Shown: positions 36,383 to 49,685, counted from the first letter of the stretch. The stretch is 64,000 nucleotides of DNA from Monomorium pharaonis (GCF_013373865.1 NC_050469.1:4706042-4770041), one strand, 5' to 3'. Notes: generated by a model not told the origin, from the letters alone. Translations and numbers: made by a program.

Positions 36383-36561
36383 CTCGATTGCGAGGACTTG
36401 AACCCCGTCGCGGGAGGGCGCATCCGGTGTATACACATGCTTCTCCGATGCCCAGAGAACCTTCGTGTAGCTCGGCCGGGCGCAGAACTCGACGATGATG
36501 TCCAGGGGCTCGCCCTCGTTCGCCGTCACCATTTGACTCGACGGATGAACCATGGGTGGTC
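36383..36561 (-). CDS. Penultimate coding exon of an Ig-superfamily surface protein
   Basis: This 179-nt exon follows the acceptor TTTTTGTTGCAG (G at 36562) and ends ATCGAG before the donor GTAAAT. Its first two bases (GA) finish a codon split in phase 1, probably Gly, the usual phase for Ig-domain boundaries. It encodes PPMVHPSSQ (linker and A strand), an ANEGEPLDIIVEFC stretch (B strand with Cys), RPSYTKVLW (C strand, Trp ten residues after the Cys), then KHVYTPDAPSRDGVQVLAIE. These are hallmarks of an Ig fold, completed by the next exon in phase 0. The intron inside the domain, between its C/D and E regions, is a useful family marker. The protein is most likely a secreted or membrane-bound adhesion or recognition molecule. 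I do not recognise the exact family and leave it unnamed. Earlier domains and the signal peptide must lie further upstream. Confidence 0.87.
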
Positions 36562-36665
36562 CTGCAACAAAAATAAACGGGAAAAACGGTTAACCTTTGT
36601 CGAACTCGCCTGGCACGGCCACCCCTCCTGCCGTGGCCATAAATCTCCCCTCTGCGCGGTTGGCG

Positions 36666-36684
36666 TTTTTTTTTTTTTTTTTTT
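36666..36684. repeat. Poly(T) run
   Basis: Nineteen consecutive T, about 100 bp upstream (in gene orientation) of the penultimate exon. Read on the minus strand it is an A run. No retroposed sequence is recognised next to it. Confidence 0.9.
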
Positions 36685-39600
36685 GCTAAGAGCTTTGTAC
36701 CTTATTAACGGCGTGAATTTCCATCCAAATGGCCCGTTAACGCGAAGCACGTACCCTACGATTTTATTTCTATCGCGAGAGCATGCGTACGGTTATTAGG
36801 ATTGTCAGCCGCCGAGTGTCTTATAGGGCTTTTTTCCGGCACATGCGTCACTGTCGCCGGTGCTTCTGCCGTGTTAAAATTCGGGGATGGCTAGTCGCGG
36901 CTGATAGACGCGCGGCATATTGCAAATTAAAGACACGGCACAGCGTGAAAACCATACATCGATAGTATCCGCAAAATAATCGATTCCATCAACCTCATTT
37001 TTTACGAATACACGATCTATCTTTATTTTTTCCTTAAATGATTATTGATGACCATTTTGATGGATGACGCGAAAATACGAAGTTCGGGAAAAAGCAACAC
37101 AATATTTATAGCGCACGCGGAGACAAAATTTTATATGAATTAGATAAGCAGTTTTCACGTAAAGACATCGCTGTTGGGTTTTTCGATTAAATGACATAAA
37201 GCACAAATGTAGACTAATGGACTGAGATGGACGGCTATTAACGGAAGACAATCTCGTCGTGATGTCAGATACAGAGTTTGTTTACATCACATATTTTCCA
37301 TACTTTCCTCGCCTGAAGGCAAATATTTCAAATCTTTGAAAACAGAAAAGGAACGACACAAGAATGTATGAAAACATAAAAGCATAAAGTTAATAAATTC
37401 ATAATTTTTTAAATGATTTTTTTTTAATATTTAGAAATAACAATCGTATCATCGCACTGCGACACTACGCGTTATAAATCATTTATATTTATTTTTATTG
37501 TGCAATTTAATGAGATTAAATATTATAAATTATATTGTATTGTTAAAAATAGACTTGTTTCTCTCCTTTCTGGCACAAGCGACACCGAAGTGATAGATAT
37601 TACTGTAACGCGATAAATTTCTCAAAAGTTTTGGAGCCAAAATGTATGAGGTCCGGTGATCTCTGCTGAACTCGTTCTCGCTCGTAAATTTGGCACCTTC
37701 GGTGACACTTTCGGTGCAGGGACGACTGAAGACAGAGAATAGGTTGATTGTACTACTGCTGATTAGCACTACTGTTACCCCCGACAGTCTGCCGCCTTCT
37801 TCCATTTACCGCGACCTTGTGTTTATTAATAGTTGTCATTAATAATAGTTAAGATTTGCCTAGTGACCATATTAACGAGACACGGCAAAACAAAAAAGCG
37901 CATCAATTGTGTAAATCCAAATAAACTTCTGCACGAATATTTATAAATTTTATAAGTATACGTACAAATTTGATGTAATTAAATGCCATTTTCTCGTCAA
38001 ATTTACAAATAAGTACTGCTACAAAACGTGAAATTATGTTCAAATTTTACAGAGACATTCAATCATAATAGAACAATCTGTAAAACTTTTAATTTTTTAT
38101 GGTAATATTTTGCAATTTAACACTTTTAATGTTCGTGACTTTTTGGTTCTTTATTTCTTTATTTTTTAATTGGTTAAATGTTGTCTTTTATACACATATT
38201 TATTTCAAACATTATACAAATTATAATTATTCAAAATTACATCAAAATTAATAAGCTAGTTCTTTTTATTTACGTATTAATTATTCACTTTGATCAGAAA
38301 TTGATGTATTTAAGAAAAATGTTAAGGATATCAACACACACAGACTATGCTCTAAAGTCATAAATGATTCGGAAACCAAGAAAAGTGATATTTAAAATTA
38401 TAACATTTTTTTAAATCTTTGAAAAGAAATTTGAAATAAAAATATAGAAAAATAAAATTTTCATATAGATCTCTCTCTGCTAATTATAAGTCACACGTTG
38501 CTAGTCTGGTGTAATTTTTCCTTCGTAAATGATAATAAGGTCAAACAATTTGTACGGAAGATTAGATATCGACACTAATTAATTATTAATATCGAATTAA
38601 TACGAGATTACTGCGGTGGTGAAGCGATACGCTTACAATATTACGCAAATCAATATCGACGTTTTTGTGTAGGAATTCCAATTCTGTAGCAACCAAAAAT
38701 ATTGTACTTTTTTGATATGCATTGTTGAACCGATATGACAATAGCGTTATGACTTTTTTGCATCGACGTATATCGATAAGATAAGCGTTTAGAAAAATTC
38801 GAAGTAAATTGTAACAAACTAGTTTTGCAATTGTATATGTATTGTACTTATTGTACATTAAGCAATAAATTTTAAATTAAAATCTTGATAATAAATTCAG
38901 GTCAAAAATGTTCAATGTGATTTTAATAAGAAGCGATAAAAAATGTTGAATCAAAAGTGATTTTAGGGTGACTTTTTAAATTATGTTTCTATTCTTTTTT
39001 TTTTTAAAGAATCACGATTACTTTTAAGAATCAAGAATGATCTAACAATGAATTAGAATAATGGTTTAATGGAACGCGGTTTATAGAGCATCACTAATTT
39101 ATGCGGAGACTCAACACGTCTTCGGGAACCAACGAGACGTGCAACGCAATCGAAACGCAGAAACTTGGCACATCGTCACGACAATGCGAGCAGCCCTTAG
39201 CCACGTTACCGCGACGTGCCGAGTGTTCGCGCGCGCAAATTGCAATCATGGGTTTTCGATTTCCAAGCCTCAAGGCGATCGCGATTCCGCAAATTGTCTC
39301 ACACTACCGTTCGAATTTCCCCTTGTCGTCGACTGCGAGAGATTTGTCGATAGAGTTTCGGCTTTGCGAGTTAGCGTTTGCGCTCCGGAAAATCGGACGC
39401 GTCTATATGAGAATAAAACGAGATTTTCTTTGACTTTCTTCACCTCAACAAAAACGTTTCCTCGTCCGGATTCGACGAGGCACTTCGCTTGCACGAAATA
39501 AATTATACAAGAACAAGGCTCGCAAGTTCAGGCGGTATTGCAGATGTTTTTCTATAATTCTATATGAATAATTAAAATAACTCAAATTTAAAGAGTAGCA

Positions 39601-41104
39601 TCATTTCAGTTAAATAATTAATTTTTTAATGCTGACGCTTTTCCTCTCTTTGAGAATATTCTCTTTAATAATCCAGCGATCACATTTATTAATACAAGCC
39701 CAAAATCTTATGTGCGCACAGAATACTTCAAAAATTACGCCTTTCTCTGGTGAACTATTACGACTTGTACAAGAGGAAAAACGACTAGATTATTGAACTC
39801 AGTTTATTTGTGATCTGATTTTTTTGTCATTTTATTCAAGTATTAAAACAGTATTGATCAACAGGCAGTTGCTATGATAAATTGTATAATATCATCGGCT
39901 ATTTAGTTCACGCACTTTAGCTAATTGAAGCCAAATGGATGCCATTGCCTTAACTCCGGACGACGACCTCTCTTTCGGCTCATTTTCCTCTCCGAGAGAA
40001 ACTACGTCCATCTCCGTTTCTTTTTTCTCCTCTCTTTAGACGGCCTCTCATCTGCACAGATTTCCTGCTTCGTAAAGCAGACCTTCTGACCTCGACCGGT
40101 CTGTGCAGTGAATAGAAGCGGAATAGTATAGAGCCAGTAACCGCGGCATCGTTCATGAATATTCCTACGGCCGAAATTGCTCGAATATCTTGGAGGTAGT
40201 TCTTGTCCCTGCCGCGTGGAGCGAGTCTTTTTGCCACCCTTCTGTTAATTCCGCTTCACCGTGACGCGTAACGGTGTGACGTTACCGAGAACATGCGGTG
40301 AGTTTTCTTTCATGAACGCTCAGTTTTTTTTTTCGAACATTCTTACGCACCTATGGCGACATTATTTCAACTCGTGAGTTATGCATGCGTGCCACGCGTG
40401 ATCTGCGTGCCAGGTGCGTTACACCTGAAGTGAACGAAGCTGAAAGCCTCGTGGGAACGTTCTTTCTTTCGAATATTTATTTATAATTTAAATTTAATCA
40501 TGCGTTAATTATTTAGCAGTTATAAATATTTATCCCTGAACAGCTTATGATATACTCCATGTTAAACAGAGCGAAAGAATTGTTGGCAACAAACGGAGCT
40601 AGACTGAGATTAGAACTTGGCCTTTTCACGGGCCATACAGCCCTCAGGGTATAACTCTGTATACCTCTCGGATTTTCCGAGTAAAAGAACCGCAGATTTT
40701 GCAGTGAACAGAGTGAGGACTGCATATCTTATCTCGTTGTCTTGTACTAACACAAGAATTCCGGAGGGGGATACATATTTCTTGAGCCTAAGGATTTAGT
40801 AGAGGATGTAGAGGATAAGCAGCATAGATATATATCAAGAGAAAAAAAGTTGCATAATATCACTCTAATATCACTATAATTTGTAGGCCCATTTTTGGGC
40901 TGAACAATATTTTTATAATAATTCAGAAATATAAATTATAATTTGTTTAAACTATATTAAAGTTCTCATAATCATAATATTAATCTATTCAACTTATAAT
41001 ACAGTTACATTAATAAAAATTTTAATATAGTAAAAGAGATTTTAATATAATAAGTTGTATTATACAATAAAATAATCACTACCTAAACATCACTATAAGC
41101 ACAT

Positions 41105-41213
41105 GGTTATTATTACCAAAATTATCATGGTATTACTACAAAAATGATATTCCCGACTATAAGTATTTTACTGTGCAATTATAGGCGCAAATAGCATATA
41201 TTTTTCTCAGTAT
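41105..41213. repeat. Dispersed repeat, copy 2 (see 9525-9640)
   Basis: Carries the same ordered blocks as copy 1: TTATTATTACCAA, GACTATAA, GCAATTATAG and TTTTTCTCA. Element class is unknown. Confidence 0.65.
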
Positions 41214-43327
41214 ATTAACCTGATGAAAACTAGCGCGGTGTCGCAAAGAAACTTTTTAGATTAAATTACATTACAGACAGTTCTAATGACATCCGCTTTT
41301 TCTACAACTTTAATTAACTGGCCATAAATATTTAAATAGCTTGAAACTTAATTACATTCCTAATATTAAGTTTGGGTGAACTCGTGTTCATTGTAAGATA
41401 CATATTCTAACGAAACTATGTAACATTGAAGTAATTTTATACGTTAATTTCTTAGGCAATTACATTCATGTGTTCTTAGACATTCTGTTTACCAATCCTT
41501 TTTCTTTTTTCACTATTTTTTTATTTCTTGCATCATTCCTTGCATATTATTGATTGTCCATACTATTTTTTAGTTTTCAATTTTACTTAAAAATTTCCTT
41601 TTTATGCACAAAATTGTAATAATTATAAGATTTCGAAACTATTATTTTAATTTATATATTCTAGATATGGAATGTATAAAAAACAATTGTTAGATATAAA
41701 ATTTCGCTCGATAAATAAAAATAATATTAATGTTTATTCTGTGTCATACTTACATCGGTCGATATTCTCTTATTAAAATATAACATGTTCTCTTAAATTG
41801 CATGACCATGTCGGAGCATACCGTAACGAATAAAATTTCCGCGCAAATTGCGGAGAAATGCCGTAAACAATGTCTGAATGGGCCGGTATGCACGCCATTT
41901 GGTTTCATGGTGCGCAACTGGCGACAATGATTATGAGAGTGTTAACGATCGCTTAGTCGTCGACGGTGCTCGGGCAAGAAGAGAGCACGAAGAGAAGTGT
42001 TCCGTGAGCTGTGTTCAACTACGCGACAGTACGTCTTTTTCGAAAATGGGTCTTCTTTGAGAAAAACCCTTTTTCTAGATGGCACTCGGAAGCGCACCGC
42101 GACGTTTCCGGAAGGAATCTCTTAGCAAGTTAAATGAATCGCAAACGATTGCCTACAACGGCAACGTGATTCATTTCATTGTGCGCCGTTAGAAAGAGCT
42201 TCGATGGGAAAGATCGTCAAAGTAACGAATTTCCTCGTGATTCGACGTCGTATCGTTCGCTGTGGGAATAGAGAAGTTGCACTTTGTTGGACGCGGAACT
42301 CAGATCGATAGCGACACGGATTTGAATCTTCTCGCCGAACATCGTTCGTCGTTTAAAGAAATTACGGATCGATGGCCCGTATTTCCGACTATCGATGACT
42401 TTCATGATACTTTCTACTTTTCACATTACGTGCACGAAAGGACGATTTTTTGCTGAAGTACCTAAAAATTTAGCTAAAGACCGATTTGAAGATATAATAA
42501 TTTTGTTTGGTGTAAATTATTAAAAATAATTAGGACGCTTAAGCATCATGAATAATTCTGCAAAAAATTTTGACATTCTGGTAATCAGTTTAAACATCTT
42601 ACATAATTAGTTTGATGGTCTAACAAAATTATTTAGATTTGTATTTATATACATTTTTATTTAGCAAAACCGTTCTTTTTGTGTGATATAGGAAAGAAAA
42701 AAAAGCAGCCTTAGAAATCATATTGCCATATAATTATATAATTTTGTTTAAATTAATCATGTGAAAAAAATAGTTTTATAGTCGTGTATTATAAAAGGAA
42801 GAAATTACACATTTTTTAATAATCACATCCATCATGACGTCTCAATTTATATATCTTCAAATCTATCTTTTTTAGAATTTAATTGATTAAAATTAAAAGT
42901 TTATTGTAATTCTCTTTATATAGTAACTCATTATTAAATCTATTTAGCGAAACAATGTTTAGGAAGAAATTGTTGTGCGCGGTATGCACTATATTTCACA
43001 AAAATGTAAACTAATATCTTTTCTTTAAAAAGGAAAACAGGCGTTATTATGTTTCGATATTGCGATAAATTTTTATGCGATGGCATTTTACTTTGTGATG
43101 TCTTACCGTTACATCATAAAATAAGCCAGGCTTTAATCTACGTTCGCGTTCCACTTAGACGAGCAGGCAATGCGCGCGTGCGAGGAAACGATCAGGCGCG
43201 GAGTGGATATTTACCGTGGCGTTAAAAGAATTCCACTTGTGAAAAAGTTGTCCAATTCAAAAGTAATCTGTTCGCTAAAATTGCTTCCGTTTCCGACCGC
43301 AACGGAACGAATTCCTCTCTCTGTGAA

Positions 43328-43344
43328 ACACACACACACGTGCG

Positions 43345-43386
<42 letters not shown>
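43328..43386. repeat. Compound (CA)n/(CG)n microsatellite
   Basis: (CA)n, then CGTGCGCGCGCGCG, then a longer (CA)n. This is a fully alternating purine-pyrimidine tract. Overlapping false frames read it as Thr/His or Val/Cys repeats. Confidence 0.95.
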
Positions 43387-43389
<3 letters not shown>

Positions 43390-44000
43390 CACACGTTCGT
43401 GCACGAGCATAACAGTCTGCTAATTAATTCATTAATTTCCAATCTTGAAATCGGCGACGACGCGACGTCGCGCTTGGGGTGACAACAACTGCGCTGCAAA
43501 CACGTACGTGTCCCGATTACTGCAAGATTGCAGACACATCTCGACATGCATGCAGCATCGACATGCGACAAACTCCCCAAAGGGATTCCCGGGGGATTTA
43601 ACGACGTAATATTCGGCGTTCGAGGCGACGTACGAAGTGACGTTCGAAGTGTGGATATCCCCCGTTGATTTGGAGCGCATAGAGAACGCATTAATATTAA
43701 CTTTTGCAGCTTACTTTGACCATTTTTAAGGATCGACGACGGTTATCGTATCTGGCTCAAAAAGACGTTTTCAAGTTTCTCACCAAGACCGCGCGTTTCT
43801 TTCTCACAGCAAGGCAGAGATGTATTAAAATTACATTACGGTTTTCGCAAGTCATCATGAGATTATTATGCATGAGGCCACTTGTTGTGCCGGTTGGGTC
43901 TGATATAACCGGCGACCTGGCGAAAATATATTTCCCCGACAATCTCTTATGTCTCGGTGCTAGAATTTCTGGTGAAAACAGAGAGAGGGAAATCATGGCG

Positions 44001-44042
44001 CGCGGGATCGTTCCCCCTTGGGGGGGAACGATACATCCCGCA
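44001..44042. repeat. GC-rich hairpin
   Basis: ATCGTTCCCCC (44007-44017) pairs with GGGGGAACGAT (44022-44032). An outer CGGG/CCCG pair extends the stem across a small bulge. No gene context is seen. Confidence 0.75.
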
Positions 44043-45492
44043 AAGTTCTGACGCTATCCGTGCGAGGATTCACTCGGTTACTCGTACTTCAAAGCGATAA
44101 GCATCAACGCCCATTCAGAGTCGCGATAACGTCCGCGAAGCGATGCCATTGTTTCTGGGCGTTAGTAAGCGGCAGCAGTTATCTATCCATTGTTCTCCGT
44201 ACTTATTAAAATCAAGGTGGTACTTGCGAATTCTACAGATGTAAAGTTGGATTAAATGTATTTCCTCGTTGCGCGAAATTTTTCGTATTTTCATCGCTTC
44301 CTCCTTTCTTTTCCTATCGTTTCATACGCGTGATAAACGCTAAAACAATATCTCTTTTGGAGTAAAGAGATTACAGAATTTTTTGTTCGACAAAATTGCG
44401 GTCAGAGTCGAATTACAGAATTAATTTCCAGTTTACACTTAAAATTGAGATATTCTGGTAACTAAGTTTTATTAATAAGATAGTTAATGTACTTGAAAAG
44501 TTTGACGCGAATTTTATATTAGAATAAAATATTAATTCAAATCCAATTATCAAGATAAATTGAGAATGCTGCATGATTAAAAATAGAAAAAAGGGAACAT
44601 TCAGAAAATTTTTGCTAATAAAATATATTATTAAAAATATAAAAGCGATATTGCATGATTGCATCGCTATCATTATTAGAAAATTCATTCCTAGCTATTT
44701 ATAAACACATATATTATCGAAGATTGAATATTTATCAAAAATTTAAATAATACTGTTTCGCAAAATGCAACCATAAAATGTTTTTCAAAGGAGACCATAC
44801 AAATATTTCGATTCGACAGGCATATTCAGATTATCATCACGCTGTTTTCAGTCTTCTTCTTAAAATTCCTTTCACGACTCTTTTCACGTGTGAACGCAAT
44901 AAACCATCGATTATGCTTTGGGTAAAATCGAATGGGGCCAATAGGGCGTACAGGAATCAGCAGGAAATCAAATTGAAGTTAGTCGTCTGCCCCTCGAACT
45001 TTCAATTCGTCCTAAGTTAACATTGGCACGGTTTATTGACCGTGTGCTGCCTCTTTAACTTTCGGGACTTTCGTTTTTTTCCATCTCCGGAAAATCGTGA
45101 GCGATACGCGGCTGTTTTTCAGAGAGGTGTCCCTCTCGAAGGAGGACGACAAGAGGTCGGGTCCGTAATTGTGTCAAGAGACGGACACCCGCGAATGCCC
45201 CTATTGCCTCTTCCGTGACTCGTACCCTCGCAATAAACCTTAGAAATGATCGTCGTATACCCCTGGCTCACCCACGCGCCCGAGGGGATGGGCTCGATAT
45301 TACTGTCATCGCATACACGATGAAAAACGTTCAATTCTTTTCTCTCGAGTCAATCCTACGATTTCGACGATGCGTTCGATCCGAGGGGCGTTTTATATCG
45401 GTCGGATGTAATGGCTTTCAGTATTCATATGATACTTTGGAGAATAATCTCGTATGTGAAATTATTCGCGTGACGATATATCTCGTGGCTGA

Positions 45493-45499
45493 TATAAAA
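45493..45499 (+). promoter_or_regulatory. TATA box for the possible exon at 45581
   Basis: TATAAAA is followed 25 nt later by TCACT (A at 45518), a fair match to the arthropod initiator. The ATG at 45581 would then have a leader of about 63 nt. Confidence 0.35.
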
Positions 45500-45580
45500 C
45501 TGTTTCTATCACTTATCACTGAATTTGAATCGCCGAATTTACGAAACATTGACGATAGAGTGTCACTACGTGCCGTAACA

Positions 45581-45611
45581 ATGAAAGCGCTATTGATAGT
45601 GCTCGCGCTTT
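45581..45611 (+). CDS. Possible first coding exon of a small secreted protein
   Basis: ATG opens MKALLIVLAL and the frame then meets a consensus donor GTGAGT at 45612, splitting the next codon after its first base. A very short first exon that encodes only the start of a signal peptide and ends in phase 1 is the standard layout of many insect cuticle, chemosensory and small secreted protein genes. A TATA box and initiator lie at suitable distances upstream. The gene would be nested in the long intron of the Ig gene on the opposite strand. Against it, a 10-codon exon can arise by chance in 64 kb, and no recognisable mature protein follows. Confidence is therefore modest. Confidence 0.35.
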
Positions 45612-46119
45612 GTGAGTATGTAAATGTTTTACTGTCATATTCGATATCCATTTCATTATATTGACACGTGTATCCTTTATACCAATTAATGACCGATCTG
45701 AAAGAAAGATTGAAACATTCTTCTTTTTACGTTTTAAATATTAAAAAAAATTAAATTTGAATCTCTAAAATTAAAATATTTATTCATGAATATGTTCAGA
45801 TTGTAAACCGTTGCATTTAAAATGCATTTTTGCCAGTGTTAAAATATCTTTTCTCAATCTTTAATAATAAGGATAATCAACCAGTGTCTTAAAGTTATCT
45901 ATCTTTGATGCAGCTATTTTTCCATTTTCTTTTATATTATATTCTGTTCGTTCTGCCTCGGACATTTTCTTCAAGCACTATCATTACCGCCGCCGCAGCA
46001 GCATACCTGCATACCACGTGTTCACCGTTGCATCTTCCTTAGTCTCCCGAGGACATCGTATGAGCTCCCCGCAGGACTTCCGCTTCTTCCCTAATAAGTT
46101 TATGCATTGTTCTCTCTAG

Positions 46120-46319
46120 TCGGTGCTTCTTTTTTACTGCCTTGCCGCGAGCATGCGAAAGATATTTTCGCCGAGAACTACCTTTCCTTCTTGTGTATAC
46201 AGACCGAAAGTTCTGTCTTCTTGTTTACGCTTGTTTCGGAAGAAATTCAAGTGCGCGTATTAGCGCAAAATTATATTCCCATTTTATTTGGAATATTTAA
46301 AAATTCGTTCAAATTCTAG
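46120..46319 (+). CDS. Tentative second exon for the 45581 start
   Basis: An acceptor (TTGTTCTCTCTAG, G at 46119) opens a frame in the phase required by the 45581-45611 exon. The joint codon is TTC and the chain continues GASFLLPCREHAK to a TAG at 46317-46319, for a total of about 76 residues. The extended N-terminus still looks like a signal peptide, but the remainder (including YLSFLCIQTESS and LFGIFKNSFKF) matches no family I know and its composition is not clearly coding. The true second exon may be elsewhere or the whole gene may be spurious. Confidence 0.15.
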
Positions 46320-46357
46320 ACTCTTAAAAAATAGCTAAACAATTTTAAAATTACGTT

Positions 46358-46360
<3 letters not shown>

Positions 46361-46394
<34 letters not shown>
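46361..46394. repeat. (AT)n microsatellite
   Basis: Continuous AT dinucleotides running into a short ACAC tail. Confidence 0.95.
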
Positions 46395-46403
<9 letters not shown>

Positions 46404-47083
46404 AATATATGTGATTCCTAAGGGCCGATTTAAAAAATTAAGGGGGACACTTTTTTGAGCAAGGTAAAATATCGTATATCTTAAACCGCGTCATTTCAAA
46501 CAAGTGTTAAGAAAAAAATGTAAAAATTTGAAAATCTATCTAAAAAAGTTTAAAGATATTTAAACGCATTTGTGTGATATTAAGAACGATTTTATGTATT
46601 ATAATCATTACTTAGGAATATCTATACATTTAGTATGTTTTTTATTGCAATATAATGAATAGTTTCACTGATAAGAGCATAGACAGAGCTTTCCATTTTT
46701 CTATATAAATGTTACAAACGTATGCAAATATATTTTTTTATATAATTCCTGATATTTATACGGTGACTTATTTTTGAACATTCATATATGTATTATTTGT
46801 ACATTTCCTGCCGCAATTTACACACCAATAATCGGCGGCGCCTCGTTTCTCTTCCGGCTGGATAATTGCTGCGTCGCGCGAACGACGCGTTTATCAGGCG
46901 AAGTGCCATCCGGCCAAAGAGTTTTACGAGAAACTTTTCTCAGTCGCAAGGTTTCACTCTCGTAGCGGCAATAATTTTATTTACAGCCGGCTGCACCGAC
47001 GTTTACGTGGCTCCGCGCGGGCACGAAAACTTATGCGTCCGCGTAGTTAAAGTTACGAGTGTCACGAGGCAAAATTTACGCGC

Positions 47084-47105
47084 CGCGGCGGCGGCGGCGG
47101 CGGCG
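47084..47105. repeat. (GGC)n microsatellite
   Basis: Six to seven GGC/GCG units in a CpG-rich block (46830-47110). The associated frame reads as an Ala run. Confidence 0.9.
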
Positions 47106-47739
47106 CGTATTACATGTATTGCGTAAATGGTGGCCAAGTTTTAAAATTCTGCAACGAGACCATGTTTCGGGCGGCATTGTCGCGACCGAATGACTAATTA
47201 ACCGCTCGTTCGGGAACGTACCCGCATGGAAACACAATTAAACCAGCGACGCTCGCGCTGCTTCGAAAAAAACATCGGCGGCAAAGGTCGATATGATATG
47301 ACACATAAAGCGCAGTCGTATTTATGAACGGAAGAAAAATAGGCTGTCACACAATGCGCCCGTAAAACGGGCTGCGGAATCGGCTGACCGGCGGCGAGAG
47401 CTCTCCCGCAAAAATGCATCGTTATTTCTCGGTCCGCCAATTTTGGCATTTTGTTGGTCCGCATTGTGCGGCGATAACTTTCGGTCACTTCGCGTCATGT
47501 GACACAGTACAGCCATTGTTTGAAACACTAGAGTCTTGGCACATGGTAGGTTTGTTAGTTACGATAATTACAGACGACGAAAAATTACAAAACGGCATTT
47601 TTTGCTCCGAGAACGCGACTAGTAATTGTTCCAGAATGTCTATGACGGTTTTTTTTTACAAGAGAAAGTTGCTTTTGAAAAAAAATAGAGTTACCGATAC
47701 TCATTATCGAATCGAAAAAATAATTACCATTATTAGTTA

Positions 47740-49030
47740 TTAGTTCTGAAAAGTAATTCGGCATTCTTATTATTACTTAAAAAAATAATTTGTTATTTCT
47801 TTTGTTACTTTTTTAATACTAAAGTAATTTAAAAAAATCCTTTTAATGTATTTTTGTTCAGATATTAATAAAAACAATATTATTTTGTATTTTAAATTCG
47901 CGAGATTACAGATTATTTAAAGAGAATGATTTTTAAATACAAATAAAAGTATACTAACAAATTAATAGAGTTACTCTGTAATTCTTAATGATCTTAATGT
48001 TTTGTATCGTTACAATATCACTGCGCAGATATTAATTTATTACTATACATTATGCAAATAATAAATTGCAATTAACAAATTAACTTCAAAGTTTCATTGG
48101 AAACAAACATTCCACTTATACATATATATTTTTTAAATTGTCTAAATGATCGAAATAGATGCAATTTTAGTCTGTTTAGTTCTTAAATATATGACACATA
48201 TTCTAAAAGCAATTTCTGATTGTTAAACGACTATAGTAATAAAACAAACGATTGAAAAAACTCATGCCATTATTGTTTTGTCGTTTCAATGTCAACTGCA
48301 AGAATGTGCAATAAAAATTAGGGATTTTATTTTTAAAATTTTAGATGATGTTAATATAATCTTTATATTATTATTCAAGATTAAAGGTTAGATGAAATTT
48401 TTTCCAAACGTACATAAAATGAAAACAAATATGAATATATTTTGAAAACGTCCAATAATATATGTTCGTAAACATTCATATTACGTCCATGGACATTGGA
48501 CAAAATAAAGATCAAAATCGGACGTCCATTAAATGTATGTACTGTCTAGCTTACGAGAAAAGAAAAATAATGTTGTTATCAGTACATTGCTAAAAAAAAA
48601 CCAATAATAAAAAGGTTTAAAATCGGGTCATAAGACATTTCTAAGACTATTTTTATCTAACAATAAGACATCTTTTAGATATCTTATGATTCAATTTTAT
48701 ATTTTTTGTTGTTCGTGTAATTGTAACGATAGTGGCGTTCCAACCCTGTTTTTTAATCAATTTTAATAAACCGCGCGATTTTACGAGTATTTATATATCA
48801 TCAAAACAGAATTGTACCACCGATAAAACGATATTGTAAAAAAATACAAAGGAACAAAGAAATTGATGGATAAAAAAGTTTTGAAGAGATAAAAAGGTTC
48901 TGTATTTCAATAAAAAAGGAGTTCATATTTTGTTTACTTCAAATCTAAATAAAAAAATTATACAATCAATACTATATATACATGTATGCCATGTGATGAA
49001 ATAAAAAAAACTCATATAAAGTCAGGTTTC
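47740..49030. other. AT-rich stretch with degenerate repeat-like motifs
   Basis: No gene. 48440-48545 holds several CGTCCAT/ATGGACGT motifs in both orientations, and 48625-48690 holds repeated AAGACAT motifs. Both look like remnants of old inverted-repeat elements, but ends are not definable by eye. Confidence 0.35.
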
Positions 49031-49629
49031 TGATATTATCGTCAAAGAAATGTCTAGTGCTTTTCAATTGTTTTCTGCCACACCCCGAGATACATCGATA
49101 AAGCAGAGCGTGCGGCTACATGAAAAATTAAATATCAAAAACCGAAGGCACAATGGATACGGTGCGCTACTGACTCTACGCGCGAGATGTAGTTTCAGAA
49201 TGGAATTGGCAGATACATATCAAACAGCGCGCGTCCTTTCAGTTATCGAACGGGAACGAGAGATAAAAGGCGCAGCAACGCGCGAACGGAAAACACGGTG
49301 GAGCCCCGCGGCGCCTTAATTGCATTTCCTGCTCCATTTTCGGCGATGGACGGTACCGCCAGAGAGTTATAAAAGCCGCGATTTCGCAGAAATAAACAGT
49401 CAGGAGGCTGAATAATGCTAGAGCAGGCAAGATCCGCGAACGAAGCGAAGGCTCTCTAACTTTTACCACCGTCACGAAAACTCGACTTTCTTTTGACCCG
49501 CGAACCGACCTCCGGCCTCGGTCTTCGTGCGCAGGAAATTCCTCGTAGAAGAAATCAATCGCGAGAAAGGAACCCGGAGTACGTCGCAACTCGCGTTGAG
49601 AAATGTTACGGCTAAAAGAGATTTCGGAA

Positions 49630-49685
49630 GAAGGGAGGGGGGGGGGGAGGCGGAGGAGGAAAGGATGGGGTGGATTGGGGAGTGA
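49630..49685 (+). repeat. G-rich tract, potential G-quadruplex
   Basis: A run of about twelve G (near 49637-49648) is followed by GGCGGAGGAGG and GGGGTGGATTGGGG. At least four separate G runs lie within 56 bp on the plus strand. Confidence 0.7.

Noticed and set aside
43275..43691. 138-codon minus-strand frame through the CA/CG repeat
   Set aside because: Val/Cys runs come from the microsatellite. No domain.
49239..49589. Minus-strand frame with a hydrophobic segment (ILPALALFSLLTVYF)
   Set aside because: The segment is mid-frame, with no start, splice sites or conserved flanks. It probably arises by chance in a CpG-rich block.
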